This document shows positions 8,073 through 17,390 of a stretch of DNA of 63,877 bases, in pieces. Below the pieces are notes generated by a model. The model worked only from the letters and a program-made list of their open reading frames with translations, made no database searches and was not told the DNA's origin. Both the position numbers and the translations under genes were made by a program. How positions within the stretch are numbered: position 1 is the first letter of the stretch; the number at the start of each line of letters is the position of its first letter. Location: positions 1 through 63,877 of the IMG/VR virus record IMGVR_UViG_3300009027_000001, one strand, 5' to 3'. The stretch comes from a virus.

Positions 8073-11000
8073 TGGCGCTTACAACTAAACCGAATAGATT
8101 CTACCCTAATATCCCCCCTGCCGAATTATCCCTTGCTTCTCTACAAAATTCGGTGGAGCAGATACGTGCGTCGATAATTACCCATGAACGCCGCGACAAT
8201 AACTACATGAAGTCGTTTGTGCGTTTTGAGGAGTTGGTAGAACTCGGCCTTATTAACAGCGACGGTACTGTAGGCACAGGTGGCACAGGTGGCACAGGTG
8301 GGACAGGTGGGAGTTCCTTCCAGACTCCGTGGCTGAGTAACATCGACGGTGCTGGCTACACACTTAATGACGCTACGCTCACTAACATCGGCGGGCTTAG
8401 TGTTACAGGTACTACAAACCTTAACTCAGTACTCAATGTTGGTGGACTCGCCACGTTCGATGCGTGCATACGATTTGACGGCGGGGATAATTATGTAGAC
8501 TTCTGCCACGACAATACTGACCTGAATATAACAGCTGGTGCCATCGTTCCTTCATCGCCAGAGGTTTATCTTCAGGCGAACTTTACTGAGTCAAATGGTG
8601 CGACTTCTCATATAGAGCAGGCTCTCAGTGCGAACCTTACCGCCATTGCACCTGCTACAGTACAAGACAACTACGCGAACGAAGGCAGTGGTGGTTTGTG
8701 GCGGTGCCTCGTTGCTGATGGAGGACAACCTGCTGGACTTGTTGCTGCACATGATCTTGGTTCGGGTGATTTTACTCTTGAGACAAAAATTTACTGGCCT
8801 TCATCGTCGAACATTGCGAATGATGTTGGCGGCTATGACTTTCTGGAATATAACGATTCCGGCGGTGGCGTAGGTATAGTTTGGGCCTTTACCTATTACA
8901 AGACCTCCGACGTCTTTTACCTAGAGTTTCGTCTCGCCGTTACTCAGATTGGCACCGGAGTCACGAACGATTTTCAAGGGCGATTCCCTATTGTTGGTGA
9001 TCCGTATGATGCTTTCTATCACGCTGTGGCGGAGCGAATTGGCAACACCCTCTGGATTGGTTGGAATGGTAGTGTTATAGGTTCTATAGACCTCGCCCAA
9101 GTAGGGGGTATTGGTGGGTGGCCTTCATACGACCCTGAAGAAGCTGTTACTGTTCGACCGTCCACTGGGACAACACCCTTCCTAGGGATGGTTGGGTACG
9201 GTACAGGTTCAAATCGTCGGATGGATGAAATCCGGCTTTCAAAAGACGGCTATCAGTACGGACTAGATACTAAGTCAAGCTACACCGTTCCGGGCGACCA
9301 TCCACCACCCGGAGACGGCCCTACATACACGCCTGTTGAACCTGATATTAACATCATTGGTTTGGATGTCAGGCTTGACACCGATGCTAGTATCGACTGG
9401 CAGAACAGCGCCGGAGCTTCTGTTGAGCTTTTGACTTTCAATTCAGGGGACCCCGGATTCGATCCGACTGAGGACCCTTATTGGAGCAACGTAGGTCTGT
9501 ATACGAAGCTCAACGGAACTGATGGCTCGACTGCTAACTTTAGTTCGGACGACGACAACGCGCATACACTGGTACCTACTAACGGTGCGCAGATAGACAC
9601 TGCACAGTCTAAGTTCGGTGGTTCCTCGATACTGCTAGATAATACTGGCGCACCAGCATACTCTGATTATGTTCGGATAAATGATTACGTCGGAATGGAG
9701 CTTCTCGATAAGGATTTCACCATCGAGGCGTGGGTCCGTCTGGCGTCGTTACCTAGTTCTTCGCCAGATGGCGGCTTCACGATTATCTCCCACTTCTGGA
9801 ATGCCTCGCAGGAGAGATGCTGGTATTTTAGGCTGGATGACAGCAACGCATTGGAGTTCTCGTATTCCACTGACGGACTAACGGTTGATAATGTATGCCG
9901 GACAGCATTCCCCTTTGCCATAGATAGATGGTATGCCGTGGCAGCAGTTCGTGAGGGCAACAACATACATCTGTATGTAGATGGCACGCGCATTGGGACG
10001 CACTCGGTTTCTGGCTCTGTCTATGACTCGTACCCCGCGTTCCCCTACATAGGGCTAACAGATACAACCTCGGGCTTCCGTGCTCAATTCGATGGATGGA
10101 TAGATGAGCTGCGACTTACTGTGGGTGTCGCTCGATACATTGGGCCAGCCTACACATTGCAGACCTCTGAGTTTCCTACAGTACAAGGCGACCCTGTCAC
10201 TATTGAACCTGATGGGTTTATCGTTGGTGATCCAGCCTACGACACAATAATTGATGGGGTATCCACAACAATCACTGGTAATGCCGTTGTTAACGGGACG
10301 ACGGTCTTGGATCAGACGTTGAATGTTGGTGGCGCTACACAGTTAGGATCGACGCTAGAGGTCACAGGCCCTACAGACCTTTATTCAGTGCTGCGTGTCT
10401 GGGAGGCCGCACAGTTTGACAAGTCAATGAATGTTGATGGCCCCGCTGACTTCCGGATGGGTGTCACGATCTGGGACTATGACGTTTATCCTGCTGGGAC
10501 ACATCTTACTCTCGCCTACTCAGGTATAAATGAAGACGCCAAGTTCATGCGTTTTGTAGAAGACCTCGATGGTAGTGACTCCGGCTCAAATGCAGGGTTC
10601 TATATTGACTACGAGGGGGTAGATAACTCGCCCTTTAACCAGCTGCACTTTGGCTGCGACAAACCCTCCGCCGCTGGGACGATCTTCTACATCGGTGAAC
10701 GTGGCCAAATGGTTCTCGAGGACAACCTAAACCACGCCGCATCGCTAACTTCGACAGAGCATCCTTTACAGATTGGCCCAACCGATAGCTTGAACCTGCG
10801 CTTCGGCAGGAATGAAATCCAAGCGGTCAACAATGGTGCGCAAACAGCGTTAGCGATGCAGCCGTGGGGCGGTGGCATCAGTTTCTTCGAGTCGGACTAC
10901 ACCACCGACTATCATAACTTCATCATCTACCTTGGCAAGTCAGGCACTATAAGTGGACGGTTCTACCTGAACAGCGACTCGGTCAATCTGAACACGTTCA

Positions 11001-12391
11001 TGTACTATGGCAATGCGTCCGGCAACGACTTGATCTGGACGTGCGGGCTTACCACAGAGAATCTGGACATCACTGGGTGGGACGAGGTTATCTTCAGCAA
11101 CGGGCAGCAAGTTAGCTGGGGCAACTTCGATATGTCCGATGCCGCCCAGTTCAAGTATGGCGCGGTAGCCAACCAGTTTGCCACGACGTTCGTTGACACG
11201 ACGCACTGGAACATCACGGGCCTCAGCACCGAACTGTACGTAGACAACGACATTCATACAGCGGGTGATCTGAAGGTTGACGGCACGTTCATCCAGTTCA
11301 ACTCAGACGCAACCGATCCGCCCTCTGAAAATGTTACGTTAGAAGTGTACCGTGGTGGCGTGGCCGGGACCGTGGCGATTCGCTGGAATGAAACCACTGA
11401 TAAATGGGAGTTCACGAACGACGGTTCGACCTACAATGACATTGGCGCTGGCGGAGGTGGCGGCATTAGCAATGTGGTTGAGGACCTGACGCCTCAGCTT
11501 GGTGGCCAGCTCGATGTGAATGGGTTTGCTCTCGGCGATGGAACCCTAGAACTCCTGACGTTTACCGAGACTGCCTCAGCGGTCAACCATATCAACCTCA
11601 CCAACGCTACCACAACCAACGCTCCCACGGTGGGAGCAGCTGGTGACGACACAGATGTTGGCCTTATCCTTGCAGCCAAGGGCACGGGCAACATTTCGGT
11701 AGGCAACTTCACGTTCGATGCAGACCAGACAGTAGGTGCTGGCCAAGACAACTATGTCCTGACGTATGACGATGCGTTAGGTACCATCCAGCTTGAAGCG
11801 GCGACGGGCGGAGGTGGCGGCATTAGCAATGTGGTTGAGGACCTGACGCCCCAACTTGGCGGCAACCTCGATGTGCAAGCTAACATCATCAATACCTCAA
11901 CGGTCAACGGTGGCATTACGCTTACGCCAAACGGCACCGGCAATGTGACCTTGGGCAATTTTGTATTCGACGGTGACCAGACTGTCGGTGCTGGTCAGGA
12001 CAACTACATCCTGACTTACGACAACGCTGGCGGAACGATCCAGCTTGAAGAAAGTATTTATGACATAGGGTTTTTCTATAGCGGTAAACCAACAAACAGC
12101 CAAGAGGTTTTCCGTATGGAGTCTGTCCGTGCTTGGACGCTTCCGGACCCCGGAACGGGTAGTACTGGTGAGGCTCGGGTGGCAAGCACCGGGAACGTAG
12201 CGTTTAGTGTTAGACGTAACGGTACGCAATTCGCCACCGTAACCTTTAACATCAGCGCATCAGGAACTTGGGCGTTTGATGCGGCGGCTGATGAAAACTT
12301 TGCAGCGGGGGATACTCTTACAGTACTTGCACCTGCTACTGCGGATGCAACCCTTGAGGATATAGCTATATTCCTGAAAGGACTGCGTTAA
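8072..12391 (+). CDS. Large tail fibre with two LamG-like domains and repeated C-terminal modules
   Basis: A 1439-residue fibre. Residues ~1-65 form an N-terminal segment, then a Gly-Thr-Gly linker encoded by four 9-base repeats (8273-8308). Two concanavalin/LamG-like domains are visible around residues 165-400 and 480-710, each with the W-x-x-I-D-E-(I/L)-R-L end motif and the latter with a D-F-T-I-E-A-W-V-R core. Shaft-like segments (N-V-G-G-x-x-x-x) follow. Near residues 1125-1325 lie two tandem modules beginning G-G-G-G-I-S-N-V-V-E-D-L-T-P-Q-L-G-G and ending N-Y-x-L-T-Y-D. Probably recognises a surface polysaccharide; the binding role is inferred. Confidence 0.75.
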   Translation: MALTTKPNRFYPNIPPAELSLASLQNSVEQIRASIITHERRDNNYMKSFVRFEELVELGLINSDGTVGTGGTGGTGGTGGSSFQTPWLSNIDGAGYTLNDATLTNIGGLSVTGTTNLNSVLNVGGLATFDACIRFDGGDNYVDFCHDNTDLNITAGAIVPSSPEVYLQANFTESNGATSHIEQALSANLTAIAPATVQDNYANEGSGGLWRCLVADGGQPAGLVAAHDLGSGDFTLETKIYWPSSSNIANDVGGYDFLEYNDSGGGVGIVWAFTYYKTSDVFYLEFRLAVTQIGTGVTNDFQGRFPIVGDPYDAFYHAVAERIGNTLWIGWNGSVIGSIDLAQVGGIGGWPSYDPEEAVTVRPSTGTTPFLGMVGYGTGSNRRMDEIRLSKDGYQYGLDTKSSYTVPGDHPPPGDGPTYTPVEPDINIIGLDVRLDTDASIDWQNSAGASVELLTFNSGDPGFDPTEDPYWSNVGLYTKLNGTDGSTANFSSDDDNAHTLVPTNGAQIDTAQSKFGGSSILLDNTGAPAYSDYVRINDYVGMELLDKDFTIEAWVRLASLPSSSPDGGFTIISHFWNASQERCWYFRLDDSNALEFSYSTDGLTVDNVCRTAFPFAIDRWYAVAAVREGNNIHLYVDGTRIGTHSVSGSVYDSYPAFPYIGLTDTTSGFRAQFDGWIDELRLTVGVARYIGPAYTLQTSEFPTVQGDPVTIEPDGFIVGDPAYDTIIDGVSTTITGNAVVNGTTVLDQTLNVGGATQLGSTLEVTGPTDLYSVLRVWEAAQFDKSMNVDGPADFRMGVTIWDYDVYPAGTHLTLAYSGINEDAKFMRFVEDLDGSDSGSNAGFYIDYEGVDNSPFNQLHFGCDKPSAAGTIFYIGERGQMVLEDNLNHAASLTSTEHPLQIGPTDSLNLRFGRNEIQAVNNGAQTALAMQPWGGGISFFESDYTTDYHNFIIYLGKSGTISGRFYLNSDSVNLNTFMYYGNASGNDLIWTCGLTTENLDITGWDEVIFSNGQQVSWGNFDMSDAAQFKYGAVANQFATTFVDTTHWNITGLSTELYVDNDIHTAGDLKVDGTFIQFNSDATDPPSENVTLEVYRGGVAGTVAIRWNETTDKWEFTNDGSTYNDIGAGGGGGISNVVEDLTPQLGGQLDVNGFALGDGTLELLTFTETASAVNHINLTNATTTNAPTVGAAGDDTDVGLILAAKGTGNISVGNFTFDADQTVGAGQDNYVLTYDDALGTIQLEAATGGGGGISNVVEDLTPQLGGNLDVQANIINTSTVNGGITLTPNGTGNVTLGNFVFDGDQTVGAGQDNYILTYDNAGGTIQLEESIYDIGFFYSGKPTNSQEVFRMESVRAWTLPDPGTGSTGEARVASTGNVAFSVRRNGTQFATVTFNISASGTWAFDAAADENFAAGDTLTVLAPATADATLEDIAIFLKGLR
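8273..8308 (+). repeat. Four tandem 9-base repeats (Gly-Thr-Gly linker)
   Basis: Units GGCACAGGT x3 followed by GGGACAGGT encode a flexible glycine/threonine linker between the N-terminal domain and the first LamG-like domain of the fibre. Copy number could vary by slippage. Confidence 0.85.
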
Positions 12392-12411
12392 ATTTTGGAG
12401 AGGAAACACCA

Positions 12412-13428
12412 ATGGCACTATTAGGAATGAATGGATTTGAAGATTACGGTGATACAGCTGATATGAAGGCTGATGACTTCGTCACTACGGTTGGGACTAT
12501 GGCTTTTGAAACTGGCCGAATTACAGGTCGAGCACTAACCATAAATTCCTTTGACGATGATTATTACCACCATCTCACAGCACCAACCACTGCCACTTGG
12601 TACATTGGGCTTGGAGTAAAAGCCACTAGCCCTCCTTCCAGCGACAGTGTTCTTATTTTTACCCGCAACACTGACGGCGGGGAGGAGATAAGAGTTTATT
12701 TAGCAGTTGGCGGAACCATGCAGGTGCGTCGATCCGGCACACTTTTAGGCACCACCACTAACAGCGTCAACTTCGGCACTTGGAATCACATAGTCTTAAA
12801 GGTGTTTCAGAATAACACCACTGGCACTGTAGAGTTTTGGCTAAACGGTACCAAGGAGATAGACCTTACCAATGTGGACACGCTAAATACAGTAGCGAGC
12901 CTTCAATATGTACACATCGCCGCAGTAAGCGCATCCCTTCCGATAGCGATTGATGACCTATATATCGGTGACGATAGCGGCACGGATATGACAGATCAGC
13001 AAGGCGACTGCGTCATCGAGATGCTGACGCCGAACGCGAACGGCACCACCAACAACTTCACCGCATCCCCGGCGGTAAGCAATTACTTAAACGTGGATGA
13101 TGGCTCTGCCCCAGATGACGATACAACCTACAACCATAGCAGCACAGCTACCCATAAGGAACTCTATGCGTGTAGCAATATAACCGGCAACGTAGATACC
13201 ATCCACGCGGTCCAAGTGCGGGCGTATGCTCGTAAAGAGGATGCGGGCAACCGCCAAATAAACCTTATTTGTAGAAACAACGTAACAGAGGTAGACAGCG
13301 GACAAAAAGGACTAACAACCACCTACGGCTACAAAAGCCATATCTACGAAAATGACCCGGATGGTGGTGGCAACTGGACCGAGGCCGACGTCAACGCGAT
13401 GGAAGTAGGGCTTGAGATAGGTACTTAA
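12412..13428 (+). CDS. LamG-like tail/receptor-binding protein
   Basis: A 338-residue protein. Residues ~1-200 look like a concanavalin/LamG-type jelly roll: G-F-E-D at the start, W-Y-I-G-L-G-V-K strand, W-N-H-I-V-L-K-V near 125-132 and a D-D-L-Y-I-G-D-D ending near 180-188. The C-terminal ~140 residues form a second domain (A-V-Q-V-R-A-Y-A-R-K-E-D-A-G) of a kind that often follows this jelly roll in phage proteins. Ribosome site gagaggaa. It sits after the large fibre, so it is probably a fibre tip or accessory adhesin. Confidence 0.65.
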   Translation: MALLGMNGFEDYGDTADMKADDFVTTVGTMAFETGRITGRALTINSFDDDYYHHLTAPTTATWYIGLGVKATSPPSSDSVLIFTRNTDGGEEIRVYLAVGGTMQVRRSGTLLGTTTNSVNFGTWNHIVLKVFQNNTTGTVEFWLNGTKEIDLTNVDTLNTVASLQYVHIAAVSASLPIAIDDLYIGDDSGTDMTDQQGDCVIEMLTPNANGTTNNFTASPAVSNYLNVDDGSAPDDDTTYNHSSTATHKELYACSNITGNVDTIHAVQVRAYARKEDAGNRQINLICRNNVTEVDSGQKGLTTTYGYKSHIYENDPDGGGNWTEADVNAMEVGLEIGT

Positions 13429-13430
13429 AA

Positions 13431-14351
13431 ATGGCCAATTACACAGAAACATTTAGTGGCCAGACAACGGGTGCTAACAGTACGACGTTCACTAACCGAT
13501 GGGCGACCGAAACCAGCATCAGCGTCGAAAATCCGGCGATCGACGAGCAAGATGATCGCGTCCTGCGATTCAGTACGGGCGACAGCGGCTACCAGCTGCA
13601 AAGCATGGATAGCGTTGACTCAGACGGCAACCGTGCCAACTGCGAGATCGTGGCGCGAGTGCGAGTAAACGGCGACGACGACAACCTCGTGTATCTTATT
13701 GGCAGGGCCAGCGGAGCAGGAACCACCGAGACTGGTTACGTTTTACTCATTTCTAGCAACGGCACGCTGCGGATTTACCGAGCCGATGCAGGAACGCTTA
13801 CTCTAATAGGAGCGAACGGCCCGGACGTCGATCTTAAAGGGGTATCAGCATGGGCCGATTTTTTTGGCGACACCTACACCTACATGCCACCGAACGAATG
13901 GCTGCTGATGCGGTTTCGCATCAACGGCACCGGAGCAACCGTCACACTGTCGGGGAAAATCTGGGCTGACGGCCAAGAGGAGCCTACCGATTGGGATATG
14001 GTACGAACCGACACCAGCGCCAGTCGGATCACCACGGCTGGCTGGTGCGGCGTTGGACGAGGCGTTCATACGTTTACGACGTACTTGGATGCTATCGGCA
14101 TCGGCACCAACGGCGACACGGCAGTACTGCCAGCAGGTACCAGCCCGGTACGAGTTACCAACGTCGGCGGCCACGTGCTGCATCAAAATGAAGCCACGCC
14201 AGTTAGAGTTACCAACGTCGGCGGCCACGTGCTGCATCAATATGAAGCCACGCCAGTTAGAGTGACCAATGTAAGCGCTCAGGTTCTTTACACGCGAGCC
14301 GCAGAAGCAGCCACAGGGCAGACCATCGTAGCGTTCATTGGAACTGGTTGA
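13431..14351 (+). CDS. Jelly-roll adhesin-like protein with C-terminal 18-residue repeats
   Basis: A 306-residue protein separated from its neighbour by only two bases. Residues ~1-230 resemble another LamG/concanavalin-type beta-sandwich (Y-x-E-T-F-S at the start, W-L-L-M-R-F-R-I near 160, T-Y-L-D-A-I-G-I-G-T-N-G-D near 220). Residues ~241-290 are a tandem repeat P-V-R-V-T-N-V-G-G-H-V-L-H-Q-x-E-A-T in two full copies and one diverged copy. The repeat DNA is nearly identical, so the copies are recent. Likely a surface-binding tail accessory protein. Confidence 0.6.
   Translation: MANYTETFSGQTTGANSTTFTNRWATETSISVENPAIDEQDDRVLRFSTGDSGYQLQSMDSVDSDGNRANCEIVARVRVNGDDDNLVYLIGRASGAGTTETGYVLLISSNGTLRIYRADAGTLTLIGANGPDVDLKGVSAWADFFGDTYTYMPPNEWLLMRFRINGTGATVTLSGKIWADGQEEPTDWDMVRTDTSASRITTAGWCGVGRGVHTFTTYLDAIGIGTNGDTAVLPAGTSPVRVTNVGGHVLHQNEATPVRVTNVGGHVLHQYEATPVRVTNVSAQVLYTRAAEAATGQTIVAFIGTG
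14154..14300 (+). repeat. 54-base tandem repeat, two full copies and a partial third
   Basis: Copy one is 14154-14207 and copy two 14208-14261; they differ at a single base in the Asn/Tyr codon. A diverged partial third copy runs from 14262 to about 14300. The unit keeps the frame (18 codons), so copy number can change without frameshift. Confidence 0.85.
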
Positions 14352-14425
14352 CGGTGCCACGACTACCCCAGTAATATAGACAGGTTATTCAAGGTTATTC
14401 AATAACTCATAAAGGAACTGTATAA

Positions 14426-14650
14426 ATGAACATCTCAAACGAACAGCTAAAAGCAGCTATCAACTCTGGGCTGGTCATTACTGACCCGGCAAGCGAGGTA
14501 GCAGTACCCCTGAAACATGCTGGCGGTGTACTTATCCTCCATCAAGTTCTTCTTGCTGTTGCAAAGGGTGAACTGACTATCGTACAGGCAGAGGGCGACA
14601 TTGACCCCGCTGACCTGAAACCCGGTGGCACCAACGATGACGACGATTGA
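14426..14650 (+). CDS. Hypothetical small acidic-tailed protein
   Basis: A 74-residue protein with a helical N-terminus, a hydrophobic middle (A-G-G-V-L-I-L-H-Q-V-L-L-A-V-A) and an Asp-rich C-terminus. An aaaggaac ribosome site precedes the ATG. It overlaps the endolysin start by 14 bases. No family recognised; its position makes a lysis-timing or tail role possible. Confidence 0.55.
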   Translation: MNISNEQLKAAINSGLVITDPASEVAVPLKHAGGVLILHQVLLAVAKGELTIVQAEGDIDPADLKPGGTNDDDD

Positions 14651-15182
14651 CGACATCATCACAGACATCCTGAAGGCGGAAGGCTGGGATACGTACACCA
14701 ACGACCCAGTTGACCGGGGCGGTCCCACTAAGTGGGGCATCACCCTCAAGGCATGGCAGGACTACCGTGGTGACTGGACGAGCGTCAACGAGGACGACAT
14801 CAAGGCCATCACCGAGCAGGAGGCGCGGGATTTCTATAAACTCGAGTATGTAAAAGCCCCACGTTTCGATATGCTTCCACCGCTCCTTACCCCAATGGTG
14901 GTGGATTGTGGCGTCAATCATGGGGTACGTGCAGCCTCAAAATGGGTACAAAGAGCCGTGGGAGCCAAGCAGGACGGCGTCCTCGGTCCTAAAACCCTTG
15001 ATGCAGTCACCTCCACAAACCTGTTAGCAATCTACCAGCGAGTAGCGGCGTATCGGTTCCAGCTGTACGGAAAGATTGTATCTGGGGACCATTCTCAGGC
15101 AAAATACGCACATGGATGGAACAACCGTGGGTCTAAATGGTTGCTCCGGTTGGCAGACTACCTAGCAGGCGACGACACATGA
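14637..15182 (+). CDS. Endolysin, GH108-type muramidase
   Basis: Reading from ATG 14637 gives 181 residues. The N-terminal motif has the family's catalytic glutamate (E15, E-G-W) followed by D-x-G-G-x-T-x-W-G-I-T at about residues 26-36, diagnostic of glycoside hydrolase 108. A C-terminal peptidoglycan-binding-like segment (G-V-L-G-P-K-T-L-D-A) lies near 114-123. It would cut the cell wall sugar backbone at lysis. No signal peptide is seen, so it should need a holin. A GTG at 14625 is an alternative start, but it would put four extra residues before the usual N-terminus. Confidence 0.9.
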   Translation: MTTIDDIITDILKAEGWDTYTNDPVDRGGPTKWGITLKAWQDYRGDWTSVNEDDIKAITEQEARDFYKLEYVKAPRFDMLPPLLTPMVVDCGVNHGVRAASKWVQRAVGAKQDGVLGPKTLDAVTSTNLLAIYQRVAAYRFQLYGKIVSGDHSQAKYAHGWNNRGSKWLLRLADYLAGDDT

Positions 15183-15634
15183 ACTGGTTGAAATCACTTT
15201 TCGGATTGGGCGAGATTGCAGGTGAGTACTTGAAGGACCGCCAGAAGCTCAAGCAAGAGCTGAAGATGGCCCAACTCAAAGGCAAGATTGACCTCGCCAA
15301 CGCGAAGGTTCAGGCCGCCATTGCACAGCAACAGCACGTGCAGACATGGGAACAGACCTACGTCAATATGCAGCGCGAGTCACTGAAGGATGAGATTGTC
15401 CTTGGTGTCGTGCTGCTGCCGTATGTCGGCGCGTTCATTCCTAGAGTGCAGGACCACATTCTGATCGGCTTCGAGTATTTGGCTAAGATGCCGTACTGGG
15501 CAGTCGGCCTCACAGTAACCATCTTCCTCGCTATCTATGGCATCCGCCACAAAAACGCGGCGAAGATTCAAGCGCCCGGTCTACGTGATGTAGACGTTAA
15601 GGAAAAGAGAAATGAAAACACATCAAGCGATTAA
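15179..15634 (+). CDS. Putative holin
   Basis: The ATG overlaps the endolysin stop (ATGA), giving 151 residues. An amphipathic, coiled-coil-prone N-terminal part (residues ~18-65) precedes two hydrophobic segments at about residues 72-88 and 101-120, then a charged tail. Size, membrane topology and coupling to the endolysin fit a holin of the two- or three-segment type. It could instead be an inner-membrane spanin partner. Confidence 0.6.
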   Translation: MNWLKSLFGLGEIAGEYLKDRQKLKQELKMAQLKGKIDLANAKVQAAIAQQQHVQTWEQTYVNMQRESLKDEIVLGVVLLPYVGAFIPRVQDHILIGFEYLAKMPYWAVGLTVTIFLAIYGIRHKNAAKIQAPGLRDVDVKEKRNENTSSD

Positions 15635-16001
15635 CCAACTCCTGACATGTGTGTCAGTCGTCATTAAGGAACGGCACCTGCCTGAACTAGCAGAGGTTGT
15701 GAAGCAGGCTGGCACGCTCGTCAACTCTGTACACACTATGTCACTCGAGAAGATCGACGAGAAGCTCGCAAAACTCGTCAAGGATTTCGAGGCGAAGATC
15801 GTCGGTGGCGGTGAGGTTACGGCACAAGACCTAGTGATGGCCGGTGTCGAGCCGGTTGCGGTTGACGAGGAAGAAGATTTCACCCCGCTACCCGATGAGG
15901 TAGACGAGGAAGTCGCCGAAGCCACCATCGTAGTTAAGTCTCCCATCAAGGACCACGCTGCTGATGAAGACTTGTTTGACGATCTGGATGAGCTGATATG
16001 A
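15612..16001 (+). CDS. Hypothetical acidic protein in lysis region
   Basis: A 129-residue protein overlapping the holin-like gene by 23 bases and the next gene by 4 (ATGA). The first ~60 residues look helical; the rest is strongly acidic, ending in [10 protein letters not shown]. No family recognised. The acidic end resembles tails used for protein docking, but nothing more can be claimed. Confidence 0.55.
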   Translation: MKTHQAINQLLTCVSVVIKERHLPELAEVVKQAGTLVNSVHTMSLEKIDEKLAKLVKDFEAKIVGGGEVTAQDLVMAGVEPVAVDEEEDFTPLPDEVDEEVAEATIVVKSPIKDHAADEDLFDDLDELI

Positions 16002-16858
16002 AGATTGTACTCACAATCGCAACACTTATTCTCAGCACCGCTACATTTGCAGGTGGCAACAACGACGGCGAATGCGACCATCCAGTTTTTGTCGAAGTAG
16101 GCTGTGGTGAACCCGGTCCTGCTGGTCCTCCGGGTCCTGCTGGTCCTCCGGGTCCTGCTGGTCCTCCGGGTACTCCGGGTCCTGCTGGTCCTCCCGGCCC
16201 TGCTGGTCCTCCCGGCCCTGCTGGTCCTCCGGGTCCACAAGGTGAGCCGGGCGTCGTGGACTATACACGAGTCACAAAGCTGATTGATGAGTCGTATAGC
16301 TACCGCTTTGGTCGCTTCACTGACTACATGGCTGCATCCGCAGCACTTGACATTGACCTACCACAAGATCGTGGACATCGCCTTACTGCTACAGGTACAA
16401 GAGTAGATGGTAGGTCCGGTGTTGGTTTTGGTTATGCCTACATGAATGAAGACGGTGTCGCAATGAAAGCCGGTATCGCTCGCGCTGGCGATGAAAACAT
16501 TGTAAAGGTTGGCGTCAGCTTTGAGTTTGGTAATCGCAAGGAAGTTGCGGTATACGAAGCACCGAAAAACGATAACTACGACATGCTGCTGGCCCGTGTA
16601 AACGAGCTGGAACAACGCCTCGCGGCTATCCCGCAGGACGACGAAGTTGCGGTATATGCAGCGGAGCGGATTGAAGCGCACGAGGTAGTATCTGGCGCTG
16701 AGCACAGCGATCTGGCTACTAGGCTGGATGAGCTTGAGCAGCAGCGAAAAAGGGATGCAGCTCGCGCCGCGAGGATTGCTAGGGAGCAGGCAGAGTACGA
16801 AGCTGAACAACGTCAGTTCGCACAAGAAGCATTAACAGATTTGGAGAAATACAAGTGA
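15998..16858 (+). CDS. Exported collagen-like protein with YadA-type segment
   Basis: A 286-residue protein with a Sec-type signal peptide (residues ~1-19, cleavage near A-T-F-A-G). Residues ~40-85 are perfect Gly-X-Y collagen repeats (G-P-A-G-P-P). Residues ~145-180 ([10 protein letters not shown], then M-K-A-G-I-A-R and [10 protein letters not shown]) closely resemble the C-terminal membrane anchor of trimeric autotransporters such as YadA. A coiled coil follows (~200-286), which is odd because YadA anchors normally end the protein. It lies in the lysis region and may be exported to the periplasm or outer membrane. Coupled by ATGA to the preceding gene. Confidence 0.7.
   Translation: MKIVLTIATLILSTATFAGGNNDGECDHPVFVEVGCGEPGPAGPPGPAGPPGPAGPPGTPGPAGPPGPAGPPGPAGPPGPQGEPGVVDYTRVTKLIDESYSYRFGRFTDYMAASAALDIDLPQDRGHRLTATGTRVDGRSGVGFGYAYMNEDGVAMKAGIARAGDENIVKVGVSFEFGNRKEVAVYEAPKNDNYDMLLARVNELEQRLAAIPQDDEVAVYAAERIEAHEVVSGAEHSDLATRLDELEQQRKRDAARAARIAREQAEYEAEQRQFAQEALTDLEKYK
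16112..16251 (+). repeat. Collagen-type tandem repeats (9/18-base units)
   Basis: Near-identical GGTCCTGCT and GGTCCTCC(G/C) units encode Gly-Pro-Ala and Gly-Pro-Pro triplets. One Gly-Thr-Pro interrupts the run. DNA-level identity suggests recent expansion. Confidence 0.9.
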
Positions 16859-17127
16859 TCCCAGAGTCAGCTAAATCGGTCGCCAGAAAAGTAGGTGAAT
16901 ATATTGCACTGCTTGCGGTGTTCGGTACAGTCGGCACGTATTGGATCAACACGGAAGTTGAGAGACGGATGGGTGAGCTGGCGGATGACCCCGGTAGCCA
17001 CCCAACTGTTGTTGCAAACTCGACTAAACTTGAAACCCTTGAGGCAGGTCAGGCACGTATCGAAGAAAAGGTTGATGCTTTCTCTGGCAAATTCCTTGAG
17101 TACCTAGAACGGCAGGCTGGGCAATGA
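16855..17127 (+). CDS. Small membrane-anchored coiled-coil protein (GTG start)
   Basis: A 90-residue protein; GTG overlaps the preceding TGA. A hydrophobic helix (residues ~14-30, [16 protein letters not shown]) is followed by a charged coiled coil that probably lies in the periplasm. The topology resembles inner-membrane spanin components or phage haemolysin/holin-like proteins. No clear family match. Confidence 0.55.
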   Translation: MIPESAKSVARKVGEYIALLAVFGTVGTYWINTEVERRMGELADDPGSHPTVVANSTKLETLEAGQARIEEKVDAFSGKFLEYLERQAGQ

Positions 17128-17390
17128 CCTATGACAAGAGGGCAATGACCTATGAACAAGACGTCGAACTCCACGAAAGAGTTGCGAGGATCGAGGCCGA
17201 AGTTGACCATATCGACGCCATCGTCTCAGAGAGGCATGGTCGTATGCAGCGTATTGAGGACAAACTCGACGCTATGGAAAAGGATTTGGAGCGGTATCGA
17301 GGGACCGTTGGGGCTATTCTACTTGTCCTTACTGCTGTAACGACGTTCTTCAAGCTGTTCTGGCACGACCTACAAAGGTTTATCAAATGA
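17124..17390 (+). CDS. Small coiled-coil membrane protein, XhlA/holin-like
   Basis: An 88-residue protein with an N-terminal coiled coil (residues ~10-58) and one C-terminal hydrophobic helix (~60-80, G-A-I-L-L-V-L-T-A-V-T-T-F-F-K). This order is typical of haemolysin XhlA-type phage lysis proteins. The start region is duplicated at DNA level (about 19 bases), giving in-frame ATGs at 17124 and 17145; either could be used. It overlaps both neighbours by four bases. Confidence 0.6.
   Translation: MTYDKRAMTYEQDVELHERVARIEAEVDHIDAIVSERHGRMQRIEDKLDAMEKDLERYRGTVGAILLVLTAVTTFFKLFWHDLQRFIK

Noticed and set aside
8072-14351. Diversity-generating retroelement target in the fibre genes
   Set aside because: No reverse transcriptase gene or template/variable repeat pair was seen; the repeats found are near-identical tandem copies without adenine-specific change.
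15643-15660. CTGACATGTGTGTCAG as another copy of the palindromic site
   Set aside because: It has only one GTGTGT arm and a different, imperfect symmetry; it lies in the late arm.
16112-16251. CRISPR-like or short regulatory repeats
   Set aside because: The repeats are in-frame collagen codons without spacers.
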